Below are positions 1 through 14,200 of a stretch of 64,000 bases of DNA, piece after piece. The stretch is from Dreissena polymorpha (taxonomy: Eukaryota; Mollusca; Bivalvia; Myida; Dreissenidae). Numbering within the stretch: position 1 is the stretch's first letter; every line of letters starts with the position of its first letter. Below the pieces are notes generated by a model, which had not been told where the DNA came from, ran no database searches, and saw only the letters and a list, made by a program, of their open reading frames with translations. The DNA lies in contig NC_068355.1 of assembly GCF_020536995.1 (NCBI RefSeq), positions 118,814,430 to 118,878,429 on the forward strand. The letters are read 5' to 3'. The translations under genes and the position numbers were made by a program.

Positions 1-178
1 GACCCATAACTTTGGTCTTAATACAGAATATTTGACCCATAACTGTGGTCTTTGGTGTTTTTAATACAGATGATTTGCCAGTTTGTAAACAGGATATATG
101 AGTTAGGCAAGTCATGGGAAATGTTGATAAAATTGAAGAAGCAATTTTTGAAGTTTTGTCTTGTTTAATCAATTTTAG

Positions 179-2257
179 GAGGAAAGAATACATCAAAGCC
201 ACCTAGCAAGAGCAAATCAGCAACCAGTCTTCAAAAGCCGGGCAGTCAGTCAACTCAGCAGCAAAAACCAGAACCTAGTCATAAAAAACAATCACAGTCT
301 ACAAAAAACCAAAAACAGGATAAACAGGACAACAAGGTTAGGGGCAGTTGCATGTACATATATATTACCCACAGTGACTATTACATTGAAGATTGTATTT
401 CTTTATGCCCCCCTTCAAGGATGAGGGGGTATATTGTTTTGCTTGATGTTGGTCAGTTGGTCTTTCGGTAGACCAGTTAGTTTCTGATCAATAAATGGTC
501 AACAAATTGACTGTTTGGCTTGATACTTCACATTTGCATTTGCATTGGACAGTAGATGACCCTATCCAAATTTTGGTCACTAGGTAAAAGGCCAAGGTCC
601 CTGTCACAATAAGTGTGAAAATCGATTCTAATCAATAACTAGTCAACGAATAGACTTGATACTTCCCATGTGCCTTGGCCTTGGCCAGTTAGATGACCCC
701 TATTGAAATTGGGGTCACAAGGTCAAAGTCACTATCCATAATAAGTGTGAAAATAGTTTCTGATCAATTACTTGTCAAGGAATCGACTGATTGGCTTGAT
801 ACTTCACATTTGCAATTGCTTTGAACAGTAGATGAAATATTGAAATAGGGGTCACAAGTACAAAGGTCAAGGTCACTGTGATATTGAGTGTTACAAGGAC
901 TAAACCTAACAGCCTTATTGAAGTATCTTTAAATGCTAAGAGCTGATCATGTGGATAATCATGTTTTGTCCTACATGCATAACTGTTTCCAAATGACCAA
1001 TAAAGAATGACATTTGAAAACATCTTCATTTTCTCAAAACATTTTGTCAGCAAAAATCTAGTTAAGGCGGAAAGTGCCATCCCTTTTTAGCCTGTCTGGA
1101 TTGCTCAAGCTAATTTGGGACGACACTTTAGGCATTAATTTATACTTGGCTATGTTAACACTTTCCTCAGGACCCAAGGCCATCCGCCGCTGGCAATGCA
1201 CCAGAGAAGCAGGTGAAGGGGTCGAGCACTGTGAATGACGAGATAAAACCCAGGAAGGCAGAGTCATTTCCTGACGATGCCTCCTTTATTGCAAACATGA
1301 AACAGAGGCAAAAGGAGTCTGAGGTAGCACACAACTTGTTGTTGAATCAACTTTTTAACTGTCTACAGATAAAAAAGCTTTACAAACTTGCAGTGGCATG
1401 TTTTTGCATGTGAACATGAAATACTTCTGAATTTTCGTCACCTGTTTAAAACAACGTGGTGGGCTGTGGTTCAGAGAATGGCTTTGGCTTATTAACTCAA
1501 ACAATTTATATCAGATCATCATAAACTTAGTGATAATGTTCATAAACTTAGTGATAATGTTTACATAATATCTCCGCCATGATCCTTAACAAGCCAAATT
1601 AATTCAAGCAATTCTAATGTAAGAGCCTTGAATCAGCTCTAAACTTTGTGATAATGTTTATGGGCTTAATAGCTTGACCAGCTTTAATTACTAGCACTTT
1701 AGGCACTTTTGGATTATGGCCCTTTCATTATTAAAAAAAACAACCAAATTAACCCTGTCTGGAAACAGTTTTAAACTGATCATAATGTAACTTTGTGATG
1801 AAGTTTGTTGGAATACTATCTCGGCCACCACCTAGAATGTATTGTGCACTTCTGAGTTATTTCCCTAGAATTAAATAAAAATATGGGGTATTCAACTTGT
1901 CCACTCTGGTACTCTAACAGTTTAAATCAGATCATGATGAAACTAGGTGATAATGTTTTTGTTAATGTTATCTCCACCAATTTTGATAGCCATCCAGATC
2001 CCCTCTGATACTTTTTAACAGCTAATGGTTTTAAAATACCCAGAAACCCGAAATCCTGTAAAAGCGCAAGCCTTTCATCCCACATATTGTTCACCGCTAT
2101 GAAATCTACTCCACAGCAAGACCTTGCGGAGCTGGATGAGTTTGAGATACTGGAGCAGTTTGCAGACAACATGTCATTCTGCAGCAACTCGTCCATAGTG
2201 ACCCGGGGTCTGAGGGGCCTCCAGAGTGATCGCATCCTTCCCGGGGTCGGGCCCAAG
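179..2257 (+). CDS. CENPJ: CENPJ exons 1-3 of the window (polar, Lys/Gln/Ser-rich; short conserved acidic motif)
   Basis: Exon 1 (179-336) encodes a Lys/Gln/Ser-rich, probably disordered stretch; only this frame is open. Exon 2 (1171-1323) continues in phase 0 and ends in [13 protein letters not shown]. Exon 3 (2117-2257) encodes [17 protein letters not shown] followed by CSNSSIV, a short acidic-hydrophobic block of the kind that is conserved within otherwise poorly conserved CPAP linkers. Acceptors are TTTTAG, TCCTCAG and CCACAG; donors are GTTAGG, GTAGCA and GTACAG. These exons give no domain call by themselves; they are assigned by continuity of phase with the downstream gene. Confidence 0.8.
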
Positions 2258-5200
2258 GTACAGCAGATACCGCCCAGTCATGGAAATGAATTGATTAACC
2301 AATAAGCACTTGTTTTTATATTATAACTTGGGACTAAAAAGTATCAAGAGCCTGCCTGTATGAAATTGAGAAGGTTTCAAATGTTGCCAGACAGGCATTT
2401 GTTGCTGGCTTTTGCTAAATTTCATAACTGATACCACCCATTGCATTTACTTCATTAATAGAGTAATGCAAGACAAAACTACTTTGCATAGTTAACACTT
2501 TAAACATTTGCATAAGAACTTACCATGTAGGATAACACATTTTAAGTAAGCAGTTTATAACAAAGCTGCTTGAATTTAACTTGTAAAAGAAACAAATAAG
2601 AAGGTATTTACACAATTTTGTTTATATTAGTTTGTTTTTATTGTACATTTCACGGATTGTATTTTATCTGATTTATAAACGGTTCACGTTTACCCGTAAT
2701 TCAGTTGTTATTTTGAACATTCAGTCACTGCATTTACCCATGTTATAGAATTAACCCATTTATGCCTAGCGTCTAGAAAAAAGGCCTTGGCAAACAGTGT
2801 AGACCCAGATGAGACGCTGCATGATGCGGCATCTCATCAGGGTCTGAGCTGTTTGCTTCAAGGAATTTCTGTAAGAAATATTCTAAATATAGAAATAAGT
2901 ATACTAGACATCCCTAATTTTGGAAATACATTGATCCAATTTAGAAGGATGGGAGAGTCCACTAGGCAAAAATGGGTTAAATAATGTCATTACAATAGTT
3001 ATTTGATAAAAAAATAAAAATCACTTTGTTAAGCGTCATTTTATATTCCAGAACCCAGATGTAGTAAGGCCAGTGAGCCCTAGGGCAGCTCTCATAAGAA
3101 AACTGGAGCAGCATAAAGAGGCTAGTCAGAAAAACATGCCCCAAAACAAGTTGAATCTAGTAAGACATTCCAACAAGCCTGCCCTTCTACCAGAATTTAA
3201 TAAAAATGGTGCTGAAACACAAGTGGAAGTGAAACATATAAAAAGGAAAGAAGCTCCAAAGTCGATGCCAATTCAAGAAGAAAAAAGCGCGAGTGAGAGC
3301 AGTGACAGTAGTGAGTCCGACAGTGACAGTGATTCTGACAGCAGTGAACACAGGGACTCTGGGGATAGGACAAAAATGAACTCCAGTCATTCAGAGATGT
3401 TGAACAGTAGAGGGAATTGTCGCTTTGACCATATGGGGCAGTTAGTGTCTAGTGTTCATGAGGGATCAAAAAATGATTCAGTGTGTTCAACAGACAAAAA
3501 ATTGGTGCGGGTTCTGAGTTACACGGGTATGACAGAGACCAGTGTGACATCGGGGTCGGAACAGGAATTTGAGACGGTCAGCGACTCTTCTTCTGATTCT
3601 GAAACTACCTCTGATGAAGATTTTATCATAGAGGAATCTCCTACAAAAGTGTTCACACGAAAAGTGGCTGGGCGCAAGGACGATCAAACTAAGGCCACCC
3701 ATCAAAATGGCATTACTGAGAAGGATTTCTTAACCACCAATTTTAATACAGGTTTAATCACTATGAGCTCTAAATCACCAATGGTTATATCAAAGGAAAA
3801 GATGAATCCTGTGACAGTTTTGAAAGAGGAAACAAAGTTTTCCTATCATTCCGACACTGATTCTATAGGTAACAAGAAGAACAGCAGTTACAGTGATGAT
3901 AATGATGATGATGACAAATCACATAATAAAGGTTCGCAAAAAGTGATGAGTGAAAAGAAGGCACTTCATTTTGATGATGATGAAGAATGGAATGATAATA
4001 CACCTAATCCAAAACTGGGCAAGTCTAAGTTAGGTGAAACTGAGCCAGGCCATGACAAAACTCTTATAGAGGAATCTAAGAAGCCAGACAAAGTTCAAGG
4101 TATGTAATAAATGGAAATATGTTTACTTACCTGGGAATGTTAAGCACTTTGATGTTGTTGTTTTTTTGTGTAAGTTAATTTAGCAATTCTGCCTGATTTA
4201 TCAAATTAATAACCCATACTGGGATATTGGATGTGTAGGAATTAATGCACAGGGGTGTTCACTCGATCAGGTAAAAAGCCATGCATCAAAACAAAATTTA
4301 TTTTTTACAATAATCAATGAACATAAGATTTAGTATGTATTGAGTTGAAATTGACATGATTTTCTACACAACACTAAGTCTGATGTAATTTTGTTTTTAA
4401 ATAAATGTACTGTGTTACTGTTACTGGGGTAATAATAATATATAAAATAATTACTCCAATGTGTCCAGCTCCACAAGAAATCTCCAGCGATCAAAAGGAT
4501 ACCCCACCCACTTCAAAACTGGTCACAAAATTGTTTCCCCAGCTAAAACCAGTCCAAGTAAAACAGGAAGAACAGGTAATGTTTAATGTGTCTGCCATTT
4601 GTTTCTCTTTTTGTTACATCAAATACTAGATTTATTCAACTAACGGTAGGCGTCTTTTTATCCACATTTCTTATTATGAATACCAAGTCATTAATCTAGT
4701 CAGTAATAAATGACTCTAGTAGGATTGCTCAAACTGTTTTCACACCTTTGGTTAGTAACTGTGAACTAACAGTCAAGGCCTGTGACAACAAAATTATTTG
4801 TGTGTTTCTCGTAGCGGTCATGTAGAAGTAAGGCTGGGATTGTGACATATTGTGGTCAAAATCATTGAAAGTAATATAAATTCTGGTTTTCACCGAAATA
4901 ATGATTGCTAATGTTGCAAGGGTCTAAATGAACATGAAGGATGTTCTTGAATGTTATTAATCAGAATTTGAATGATCCTCTCCTCCCTAAGATGATGATT
5001 GCTAAAAATTTAAAGGGTCAAAATGAATTTGAATGATCCACCACTCTCTAAGATTCTCAAACAACTTTCAAGCTTCAAGTGTAGTTGGAACTTGTTCAAC
5101 CATAAACTCTTAGGCCTATATTTGCTGTCACCCATTCAGGACTTACAGAGGGTGAAGCAGGCCAGTCAGGCTGGCGGGGGAGAGGGCGTCCAGTCCAAGG

Positions 5201-8200
5201 TGCTCAGAGACAAGCTCATAGAACTGGAGCGGGAGATCGAGAAGTTCCGTAGCGAGAACGGCCATCTTGCCAAGCTGAGGACGGAGCGAGAGGAGGTGGG
5301 CGGCAATGAGACGCCATGCCGCTGAAAAAATGTGGCTTTAATTACATTTGACCTTAAACTTTTTAAGTGCACTGATGAACGGATTAAATATGCAAATTAA
5401 CTAATTATTATTTTTGACCATACAACTAGTTTAATAAATATGTGGTAAATTTCATCATGATTTACCGTTTATGTTTTTCATTTTTTGCTTATGTTTTTAA
5501 ACAGAATGGCAATTGATTATATTTCTGACAAATTTAATAGCAAAATAAATTTCCTGCAGCTTTTGATTTGTACTGACCTCAATTTTCACTGCAAAATGAT
5601 ACAAAAAAGTTTGTCAGATGTCTAAAAAAAGCCAAATGTTTCATTAAAACGGTAAAGGCACTGAAACTGAAAATGGGATTGCTAGGGTTAAGGCTGCTGG
5701 TCAGTTGGGAAAAGACAAAATTCAAAGTGATCATAATTTTATTTAGCCTTTATAAAGTACAGTTGATATTCAGTTTTGGTTCCCTTTTTTCCTTAAAAAA
5801 TATTTATTAGTGACCTTTGAAATTTATCAAATTTTGGTGATTTCATTGAGTGTAATGAATAAACAGTCAAATGGACATTTCTTAATCCATTTTTTGTCAT
5901 TTGCAATTGTGCAGACATTCTCTAATTAACAAGTAGACAGAAATTGTAAGCCAAGACTGAGTTATTGACTGTGATCATCTTGTTACTGTGGTGAAAACAG
6001 AGTAAAGCCAGGGAAGAAAGTAGTATATTGTATTCAATTTTTTCGTACCAAGGGCTTACTCTGCCATTAGACAAATTAGGCACTGGGTACAAATTGACCA
6101 AATTGTTTATAGAAAATTCTATTTTGCTGCATTTTGTCTTCTTTAAACCTATAAAATAGCCAAAAAGATAAGAAGTTTACCATAGAAAGGCAACTATGGT
6201 TAAAGAAAATGTTGAGACAGGGGCAGTCCTGCGTACCAGTGTTTTGTCATGTTGATCATGTGTTGGCAGGGACTTGCTAAGCTGAAGAAGGAGATTGAAG
6301 AGTTTGAGAGGGAGAAGGCAGAGGAGTTGAAGAGATTTGAAGAGTTCAAGAAAGAGGAGCTGAAGAAACTTAAGTGAGTGTTTTGATATGGCTGAAATAT
6401 AGTCAAATACAGTATACAATAGCTCAGCCTGTCATGCTTGAATGTTTTTGACACATCCTTAGTATATTTCAGAAGGGGTTGTACAATTTCAGTCAGCCAT
6501 GCTTGTTTGTTATGCCCCCCTTCAAAGAAGAGGAGGTATATTGCTTTGCACGTCTGTCGGTCTGTCGGTCCGTCCACCAGGTGGTTTCCGGATGATAACT
6601 CAAGAACGCTTCGGTCTAGGATCATGAAACTTCATAGGTACATTGATCATGACTCGCAGATGACCCCTATTGATTTTCAGGTCACTAGGTCAAAGGTCAA
6701 GGTCACGGTGACCCGAAATAGTAAAATGGTTTCGGGATGATAACTCAAGAGCGCTTAGGCCTAGGATCATGAAACTTGATAGGTAGATTGATCATGACTC
6801 GCAGATGACCCCTATTGTTTTTCAGGTCATTAGGTCAAAGGTTAAGGTCACAGTGACCCGCAATAGTAAAATGGTTTCCGAATGATAACTCAAGAACGCT
6901 TATGCCTAGGTTCATGAAACTTCGTAGGTAGATTGATAATGGCTGGCAGATGACCCCTATTGATTTTCAGGTCACTAGGTCAAAGGTCAAAGTCACAGTG
7001 ACCCGAAATAGTAAAATGGCTTCTGGATGATAACTCAAGAACGCTTATGCCTAGGATCATGAAACTTCATAGGTACATTGATCATGACTGGCAGATGACC
7101 CCCTATTGATTTTCAGGTCCCTAGGTCAAAGGTCAAGGTCACGGTGACCCGAAATAGTAAAATGGTTTCCGGATGATGACTCAAGAACGCATATGCCTAG
7201 GATCATGAAACTTGATAGGTAGATTGATCATGACTCGCAGTTGACCCCTATTGATTTTCAGGTCACTATATCAAAGGTCAAGGTCACGGTGACCTGAAAT
7301 AGTAAAATGGTTTTTCTGGATGATAACTCAAGAACGCTAATGGCTACGATCATGAAACTTATAGGTACATCGATCATGACTCGCAGATGACCCCTATTGA
7401 TTTTGAGGTCACTAGGTCAAAGGTCAAGGTCATGGTGACCAGAAATAGTAAAATGGTTTCCGGATGATAACTCAAGAACGCTTATTCCTAGGATCATGAA
7501 ACTTAATAGGTAGATTGATCATGACTCGCAGATGACCCCTATTGATTTTCAGGTCACTAGGTCAAAGGTCAAGGTCACGGTGACCCGAAATAGTAAAATG
7601 GTTTCCGGATGATAACTCAAGAACGCTTATGGCTAGGATCATGAAACTTCATAGGTAAATTGATCATGGCTGGCAGAGGACCCCTATTGATTTTCAGGTC
7701 ACTAGGTCAAAGGTCAAGGTCACAGTGACAAAAAACATATTCACACAATGGCTGTCACTACAACGTAGAGCCCATATTTGGGGCATGCATGTTTTAAAAA
7801 CAGCCCTTGTTTTTGTTTGTTATGGGGCAGACATATGTTAAGGTAGAGTTGTGCACAATCTCATGTGATCATCTGTTTGCAGCGTGCTTCACTCACATTA
7901 GTAAATTAAACCTCAAATTATAAAATCAAATAGCAACAAACTACAAGGGGGTTGAAACGTCATATTTATATGGGGAGTTGTCATGAAATGGGTTTTGACT
8001 GGTTGTGGGTTGGGTTAATTGAAGAAAATTAATTTGTCAGTCATAGTTAATGATAAGTGACAAGAAATAGCTACTATTTAGGCTGCTTATAGTTTTAATA
8101 CTGTAGATATTATGTATTATTTTTTAAAGGCACGAGCGTAAAATGTTTGACAAGTACCAGAAAGCAGCTAGAGCTGGCCCTGACAAAAAGGAGAGAGAAG

Positions 8201-11200
8201 AAATAGAAAATTTACGCATGCAGGTACTTTCTTTGCTTTGCATTTCAGTGAACTGTTGTTAACCACACTTTACTGACTTTTATTTACTGCAACAACTTAA
8301 GAATGTAAATGAACATTAGGTCACAGCTTTAATATTGATTGGTTCCCTTTCTGTATCATGGCAGCTTTGTCATGTATTGCTGAAATAAAGCTAAATTAAG
8401 ATCATGTATAAGTTTTGACAATGCAGCCCTTGTCATGCGATATTTTAGTTAATTTAGTTTATGTTTTTTTCCACATTGCAGTCCTGGTCATGGGTTATTT
8501 AGTTAGTTTTTTTTCAACAATGCATGTCTGATCACGGGGTTATTAATGCTGATATATTGTTGCAGTTGTCAGAGCTCCAGGAGGAAATGAAGCGGAAGGA
8601 GTCACGCTGGACGTCCAACAACTCTCGGCTGCGAGACAAGATGGAGGCCCTAGAGGCGGAGAATGAGGAACTCAGAGAGGAACTCAAGATGCTGGAGAAG
8701 AAACGCATCGAGTGGATGCAGAAAGACGACAAGGTGCTTTATAAAGGAGGCAGAAATTTCAATTTAAAGTCATAAGACAAATTAATATTTGGATACAATT
8801 TTGAAAAAGTCTTAAATGCTTGGCACCTCAATCTTTGATCAGGAATACAGTCTTAATGATGTGTCATGTGTAGATACACAAAGTTGTTCCCTTCATGAAA
8901 AATTTCAATGTTTCATTACAGAATAAGTCACGGACATCCAATATTATAAGCAGTACCCCAGCAGATGACCGCCATCGAAGCCACATGACTAATGGGGAAC
9001 ATGACTATGGCGAGCAGCCAATGAATGGTAATATATGGTAGTATTTTAATTCAGTGATATAGTAATATACCCCTCTGTTAAGGGGTGTATTCAAGATTCC
9101 TCATGGGCTTAAGTGTGTCTGTCTGCCTGTCTGTCTGTCTGTCCATCCCTCCGTCTGTCTGTCTGATATGAAGTTGTGCATGTGTAATTTGTTTCCTCCT
9201 ATGTTGAAATAGTAATTATGCCCTATTTTTCAACTTGGACAATCAATGTCATTATGAAAATTCAAATTTGTTCTCTTAAAATTTTCAATAGATTAATACT
9301 TTTTATGTTCTGGGATAACTCACCAAGCAATTCTATTTTAGGAGACAAAACATAAATATTTTCTTGTTAACCAGATAATAATCAAAAGATGATCAGCTCG
9401 ATATTTCAAGAAGTTAAAATGTAAATCAAAAAGCTGTTTGAAAGACACTTGTAGTCTAAGCTATACATGGATGTATGTATTTCAGATTTGTCGAGTCACA
9501 GTGGAGGACTACAGAAGTCTCAGCCAGCTCACTCCAAGGCCTCAAACATCCGGACCAGTGTCGCCCACTCGCACAGCTCCAACTCCGGCCCACCTCACAC
9601 GTCCCAGGCCCCTCCCTCCACCCACCAACCTCTCACCACCCAGTCCACAACACACGGAAAGCAGTCAAACGTGAACCAGTCTACAAAGACGTCTGCTGCA
9701 GTGAAGACAAACCAGCCGGCCAAGAAGGGATCCTACAATTCCAAACCTGGTCATGTAACTCAGGTACCTCACTGCAATGCAAAGCAAGTGAAGCATGCTG
9801 GTAAGGCTGGCAATGGTTCAGGGAAGGTGGACCCCAAAAGCACACTGCGGAACTCATATGGGGAGGAAGTTCCTCGACAGGAGCTGGGAACCATGGCTGC
9901 TCCACAGGAGTATGTATTGTTTGCTTCTGTGTAAGTTTTAATCAATAATCTGTTGGTACATTTCTATTCATGAAGAAGTTTTGTATTACTAATTGTGATA
10001 AGATATTAAAAATAAAGTTTCATTATGCTGACATATTTTTAGTTTCAAATCCTCTAGCATAGTAGGGTATTCAGTAAAAACCCTTTTAGAGTGTAGCTCA
10101 TCTGTTCAAAATGTATCTTATATGTAACCAGTCACATTAAATGTTAGAATCTGGGCTCCATTGAATCACTTCTGGTATAAATTAGTGTTTATAAACAGGC
10201 CAGTTAATTGAACATGTACTTGTTACTTTCTCTATAATATTATATAATTATTATAATATGAAACAACTGCTACCGCTATTGCAGTGTGAGCATATATGGT
10301 GAGCCAAGCAGTGAGGCCCCGGTACAGGAGCAGCCATCGGTGCCTCGCAAGCTGGCAGCTGGGAAGTACGGGGTGGACCGTTCTGTCATTGACAAGGGAG
10401 ACCACAACGACTATGAGGAGGTGCAGCACAGTGATGGCAAGGTAAACTGTCTATGAGGAGGTGCAGCACAGTGATGGCAAGGTAAACTGTCTATGAGGAG
10501 GTGCAGCACAGTGATGGCAAGGTAAACTGTCTATGAGGAGGTGCAGCACAGTGATGGCAAGGTAAACTGTCTATGAGGAGGTGCAGCACAGTGATGGCAA
10601 GGTAAACTGTCTATGAGGAGGTGCAGCACAGTGATGGCAAGGTAAACTGTCTATGAGGAGGCGCAGCACAGTGATGGCAAGATAAACTGTCTATGAGGAG
10701 GTGCAGCATAGTGATGGCAAGGTAAACTGTCTATGAGGAGGTGCAGCACAGTGATGGCAAGGTAACTGTCTATGAGGAGGTGCAGCACAGTGATGGCAAG
10801 GTAAACTGTCTATGAGGAGGTGCAGCACAGTGATGGCAAGGTAAACTGTCTATGAGGAGGTGCAGCACAGTGATGGCAAGGTAAACTGTCTATGAGGAGG
10901 TGCAGCACAGTGATGGCAAGGTAAACTGTCTATGAGGAGGTGCAGCACAGTGATGGCAAGGTAAACTGTCTATGAGGAGGTGCAGCACAGTGATGGCAAG
11001 GTAAACTGTCTATGAGGAGGTGCAGCACAGTGATGGCAAGGTAAACTGTCTATGAGGTGGTGCAGCACAGTGATGGCAAGGTAAACTATGAGGAGGTGCA
11101 GCACAGTGATGGCAAGGTAAACTATGAGGAGGTGCAGCACAGTGATGGTTAGGTAAAATATGAGGAGGTGCAGCACAGTGATGGCAAGGTAAACTATGAG

Positions 11201-14200
11201 GAGGTGCAGCACAGTGATGGCAAGGTTAACTATGAGGAGGTGCAGCACAGTGATGGCAAGGTTAACTATGAGGAGGTGCAGCACAGTGATGGCAAGGTAA
11301 ACTATGAGGAGGTGCAGCACAGTGATGGCAAGGTTAACTATGAGGAGGTGCAGCACAGTGATGGCAAGGTAAACTATGAGGAGGTGCAGCACAGTGATGG
11401 CAAGGTAAACTATGAGGAGGTGCAGCACAGTGATGGCAAGGTAAACTATGAGGAGGTGCAGCACAGTGATGGCAAGGTAAACTATGAGGAGGTGCAGCAC
11501 AGTGATGGCAAGGTAAACTATGAGGAGGTGCAGCACAGTGATGGCAAGGTAAACTATGAGGAGGTGCAGCACAGTGATGGCAAGGTAAACTATGAGGAGG
11601 TGCAGCACAGTGATGGCACGGTAAACTATGAGGAGGTGCAGCACAGTGATGGCAAGGTAAACTATGAGGAGGTGCAGCACAGTGATGGTAAGGTAAACTA
11701 TGAGGAGGTGCAGCACAGTGATGGCAAGGTAAACTATGAGGAGGTGCAGCACAGTGATGGCAAGGTAAACTATGAGGAGGTGCAGCACAGTGATGGCAAG
11801 GTAAACTATGAGGAGGTGCAGCACAGTGATGGCAAGGTAAACTATGAGGAGGTGCAGCACAGTGATGGCAAGGTAAACTATGAGGAGGTGCAGCACAGTG
11901 ATGGCAAGGTAAACTATGAGGAGGTGCAGCACAGTGATGGCAAGGTTAACTATGAGGAGGTGCAGCACAGTGATGGCAAGGTAAACTATGAGGAGGTGCA
12001 GCACAGTGATGGCAAGGTTAACTATGAGGAGGTGCAGCACAGTGATGGCAAGGTTAACTGTCAAAATTACTGAGCCTCACTCTGGGAAAACTGGGCGTAA
12101 TGCAAGTGCACAGGCTAATCAGGGAAGACACTTTCTGCATGTGCACAGGCTAATCAGGGAAGACCCTTTCTGCATGTGCACAGGCTAATCAGGGAAGACC
12201 CTTTCTGCATGTGCACAGGCTAATCAGGGAAGACCCTTTCTGCATGTGCACAGGCTAATCAGGGAAGACCCTTTCTGCATGTGCACAGGCTCATCAGGGA
12301 AGACCGTTTCTGCATGTGCACAGGCTTTTCAAGGAAGACACTTTCTGCATGTGCACAGGCTCATCAGGGAAGACACTTTCTGCATGTGCACAGGCTAATC
12401 AGGGAAGACCCTTTCTGCATGTGCACAGGCTAATCAGGGAAGACCCTTTCTGCATGTGCACAGGCTTATCAGGGAAGACCCTTTCTGCTTTTATTGTTTT
12501 TTCATTTAAAAGAAGTATTCTCTCATTAAAAATCCATTTTAATGTCATAAATACTGACCTGTTATCGTATGCTTATACTTTCCAAGGGGAAATAACTCAT
12601 CCGGAATTTTAACTGGGAATCCGCCACCTAATACCGTAATACAGGCCAGGTTAAACATAGTGCAATGCAACCTAGCCAAAAATCGGTAACCAACCCTCAA
12701 TATTCTTTCCGGATCAACCAGGTGTATACGTGTCTTTTACGGCTCTGAATTAAAATATTGTTTTTCACTTGGTTGATTGGGGTTTTGAATAGATAAATTG
12801 TGTTATTTATCTTTTTATTTCTCATTCGGATTAATTTGTGTGGATTTAATGGATTTTGTTTCATTTGTAAAAGGTAAGCCATGCTTGTTTTTATCGAACA
12901 ATGGTTTATTTCTACCATGCTGGGTGTTTTCAGGCGCGAACGACCACGTGCAAAACGTGCTCTTCTAATACATTGCTAGAACGTGCAAAGCATGTTCTTC
13001 TAATGTGTTACGAGATCGTGCAAAGCGTGTTCTTCTATTGACAGATTGTTTATCATTTGCCATTGTGTGCAATAATGATTTTAATGTCATAAATACTGAC
13101 CTGTTATCGTATGCTTATACTTTCCAAGGGGAAATAACTCATCCGGAATTTTAACTGGGAATCCGCCACCTCAATACCGTAATACAGGCCAGGTTAAACA
13201 TAGTGCAATGCAACCTAGCAAAAAATCGGTAACCAACCCTCAATATTCTTTCCGGATCAACCAGGTGTATACGTGTCTTTTACGGCTCTGAATTAAAATA
13301 TTGTTGTTCACTTGGTTGATTGGGGTTTTGAATAGATAAATTGTGTTATTTATCTTTTTATTTCTCATTCGGATTAATTTGTGTGGATTTAATGGATTTT
13401 GTTTCATTTGTAAAAGGTAAGCCATGCTTGTTTTTATCGAACAATGGTTTATTTCTACCATGCTGGGTGTTTTCAGGCGCGAACAACCACGTGCAAAACG
13501 TGCTCTTCTAATACATTGCTAGAACGTGCAAAGCATGTTCTTCTAATGTGTTACGAGATCGTGCAAAGCGTGTTCTTCTATTGACAGATTGTTTATCATT
13601 TGCCATTGTGTGCAATAATGATTTTAACGTTCCGTATGACAATCTATTTGATCGTCATTTTATTTTTCATCTGTTTTGAATTAAACTTTTGTTTAATTTA
13701 TGATCTACGGCAGTATTATTATAATTTTCATTATGGTCAAATAATGATTTTATGTGCCGTATGATAATCTGGTCTGTGACCAGTTTATGGTTGAATATGC
13801 TTTGCTCTTGTTTTTCATATATTCGACTACATGATGGTCGCAGAAACAAGAGTGGATAAATACCCGGTGACTTCGCAGATCATGGATGATAGTTGCAGTA
13901 TCAGTCACCGGGTATCGGGCACGATCGCGACCGTACTATGCTAAGTCTCTTAGACAGTCGGTCAACAACAGACCATATGGCGACACCCGTCAGCCGGTCT
14001 TTGCCCGATGGCATTGGTCAAGGACATTGACCAATGCCGGACCATTTGGCATCCGCCATACGGTCATTATCCGGTGACAACACTGGTCATGATATGACCG
14101 GTACGTCACCGGGGACGTTGATCACGGACCATTGATCGACGTCTGACCGGCCGGTCCGGTCACCAGTCATGTCACCGGTCCGGTCCGGTCATTGATCACC

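Noticed and set aside
2087-2305. 72-aa ORF with its own ATG upstream of CENPJ exon 3
   Set aside because: The ATG lies before the CCACAG acceptor; phase from exon 2 shows that the segment from 2117 is an internal exon.
6438-6740. 100-aa ORF and similar ones at 45227 and 46600 reading [12 protein letters not shown]
   Set aside because: They are translations of the 146-bp AGGTCA repeat family.
5166-9905. Antisense ORFs opposite CENPJ exons (5166-5372, 8532-8732, 9681-9905)
   Set aside because: Shadows of GC-richer coding exons; no homology or splice logic.
10970-12073. Long ORFs of 364 aa (minus) and 301 aa (plus) with perfect 12-residue repeats
   Set aside because: They are both strands of the 36-bp minisatellite, whose period is divisible by three; there is no independent coding evidence and the founder unit is a CENPJ exon end plus intron start.
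10411-12500. CRISPR-like array
   Set aside because: Units are directly adjacent with no unique spacers, in animal nuclear DNA; these are minisatellites.
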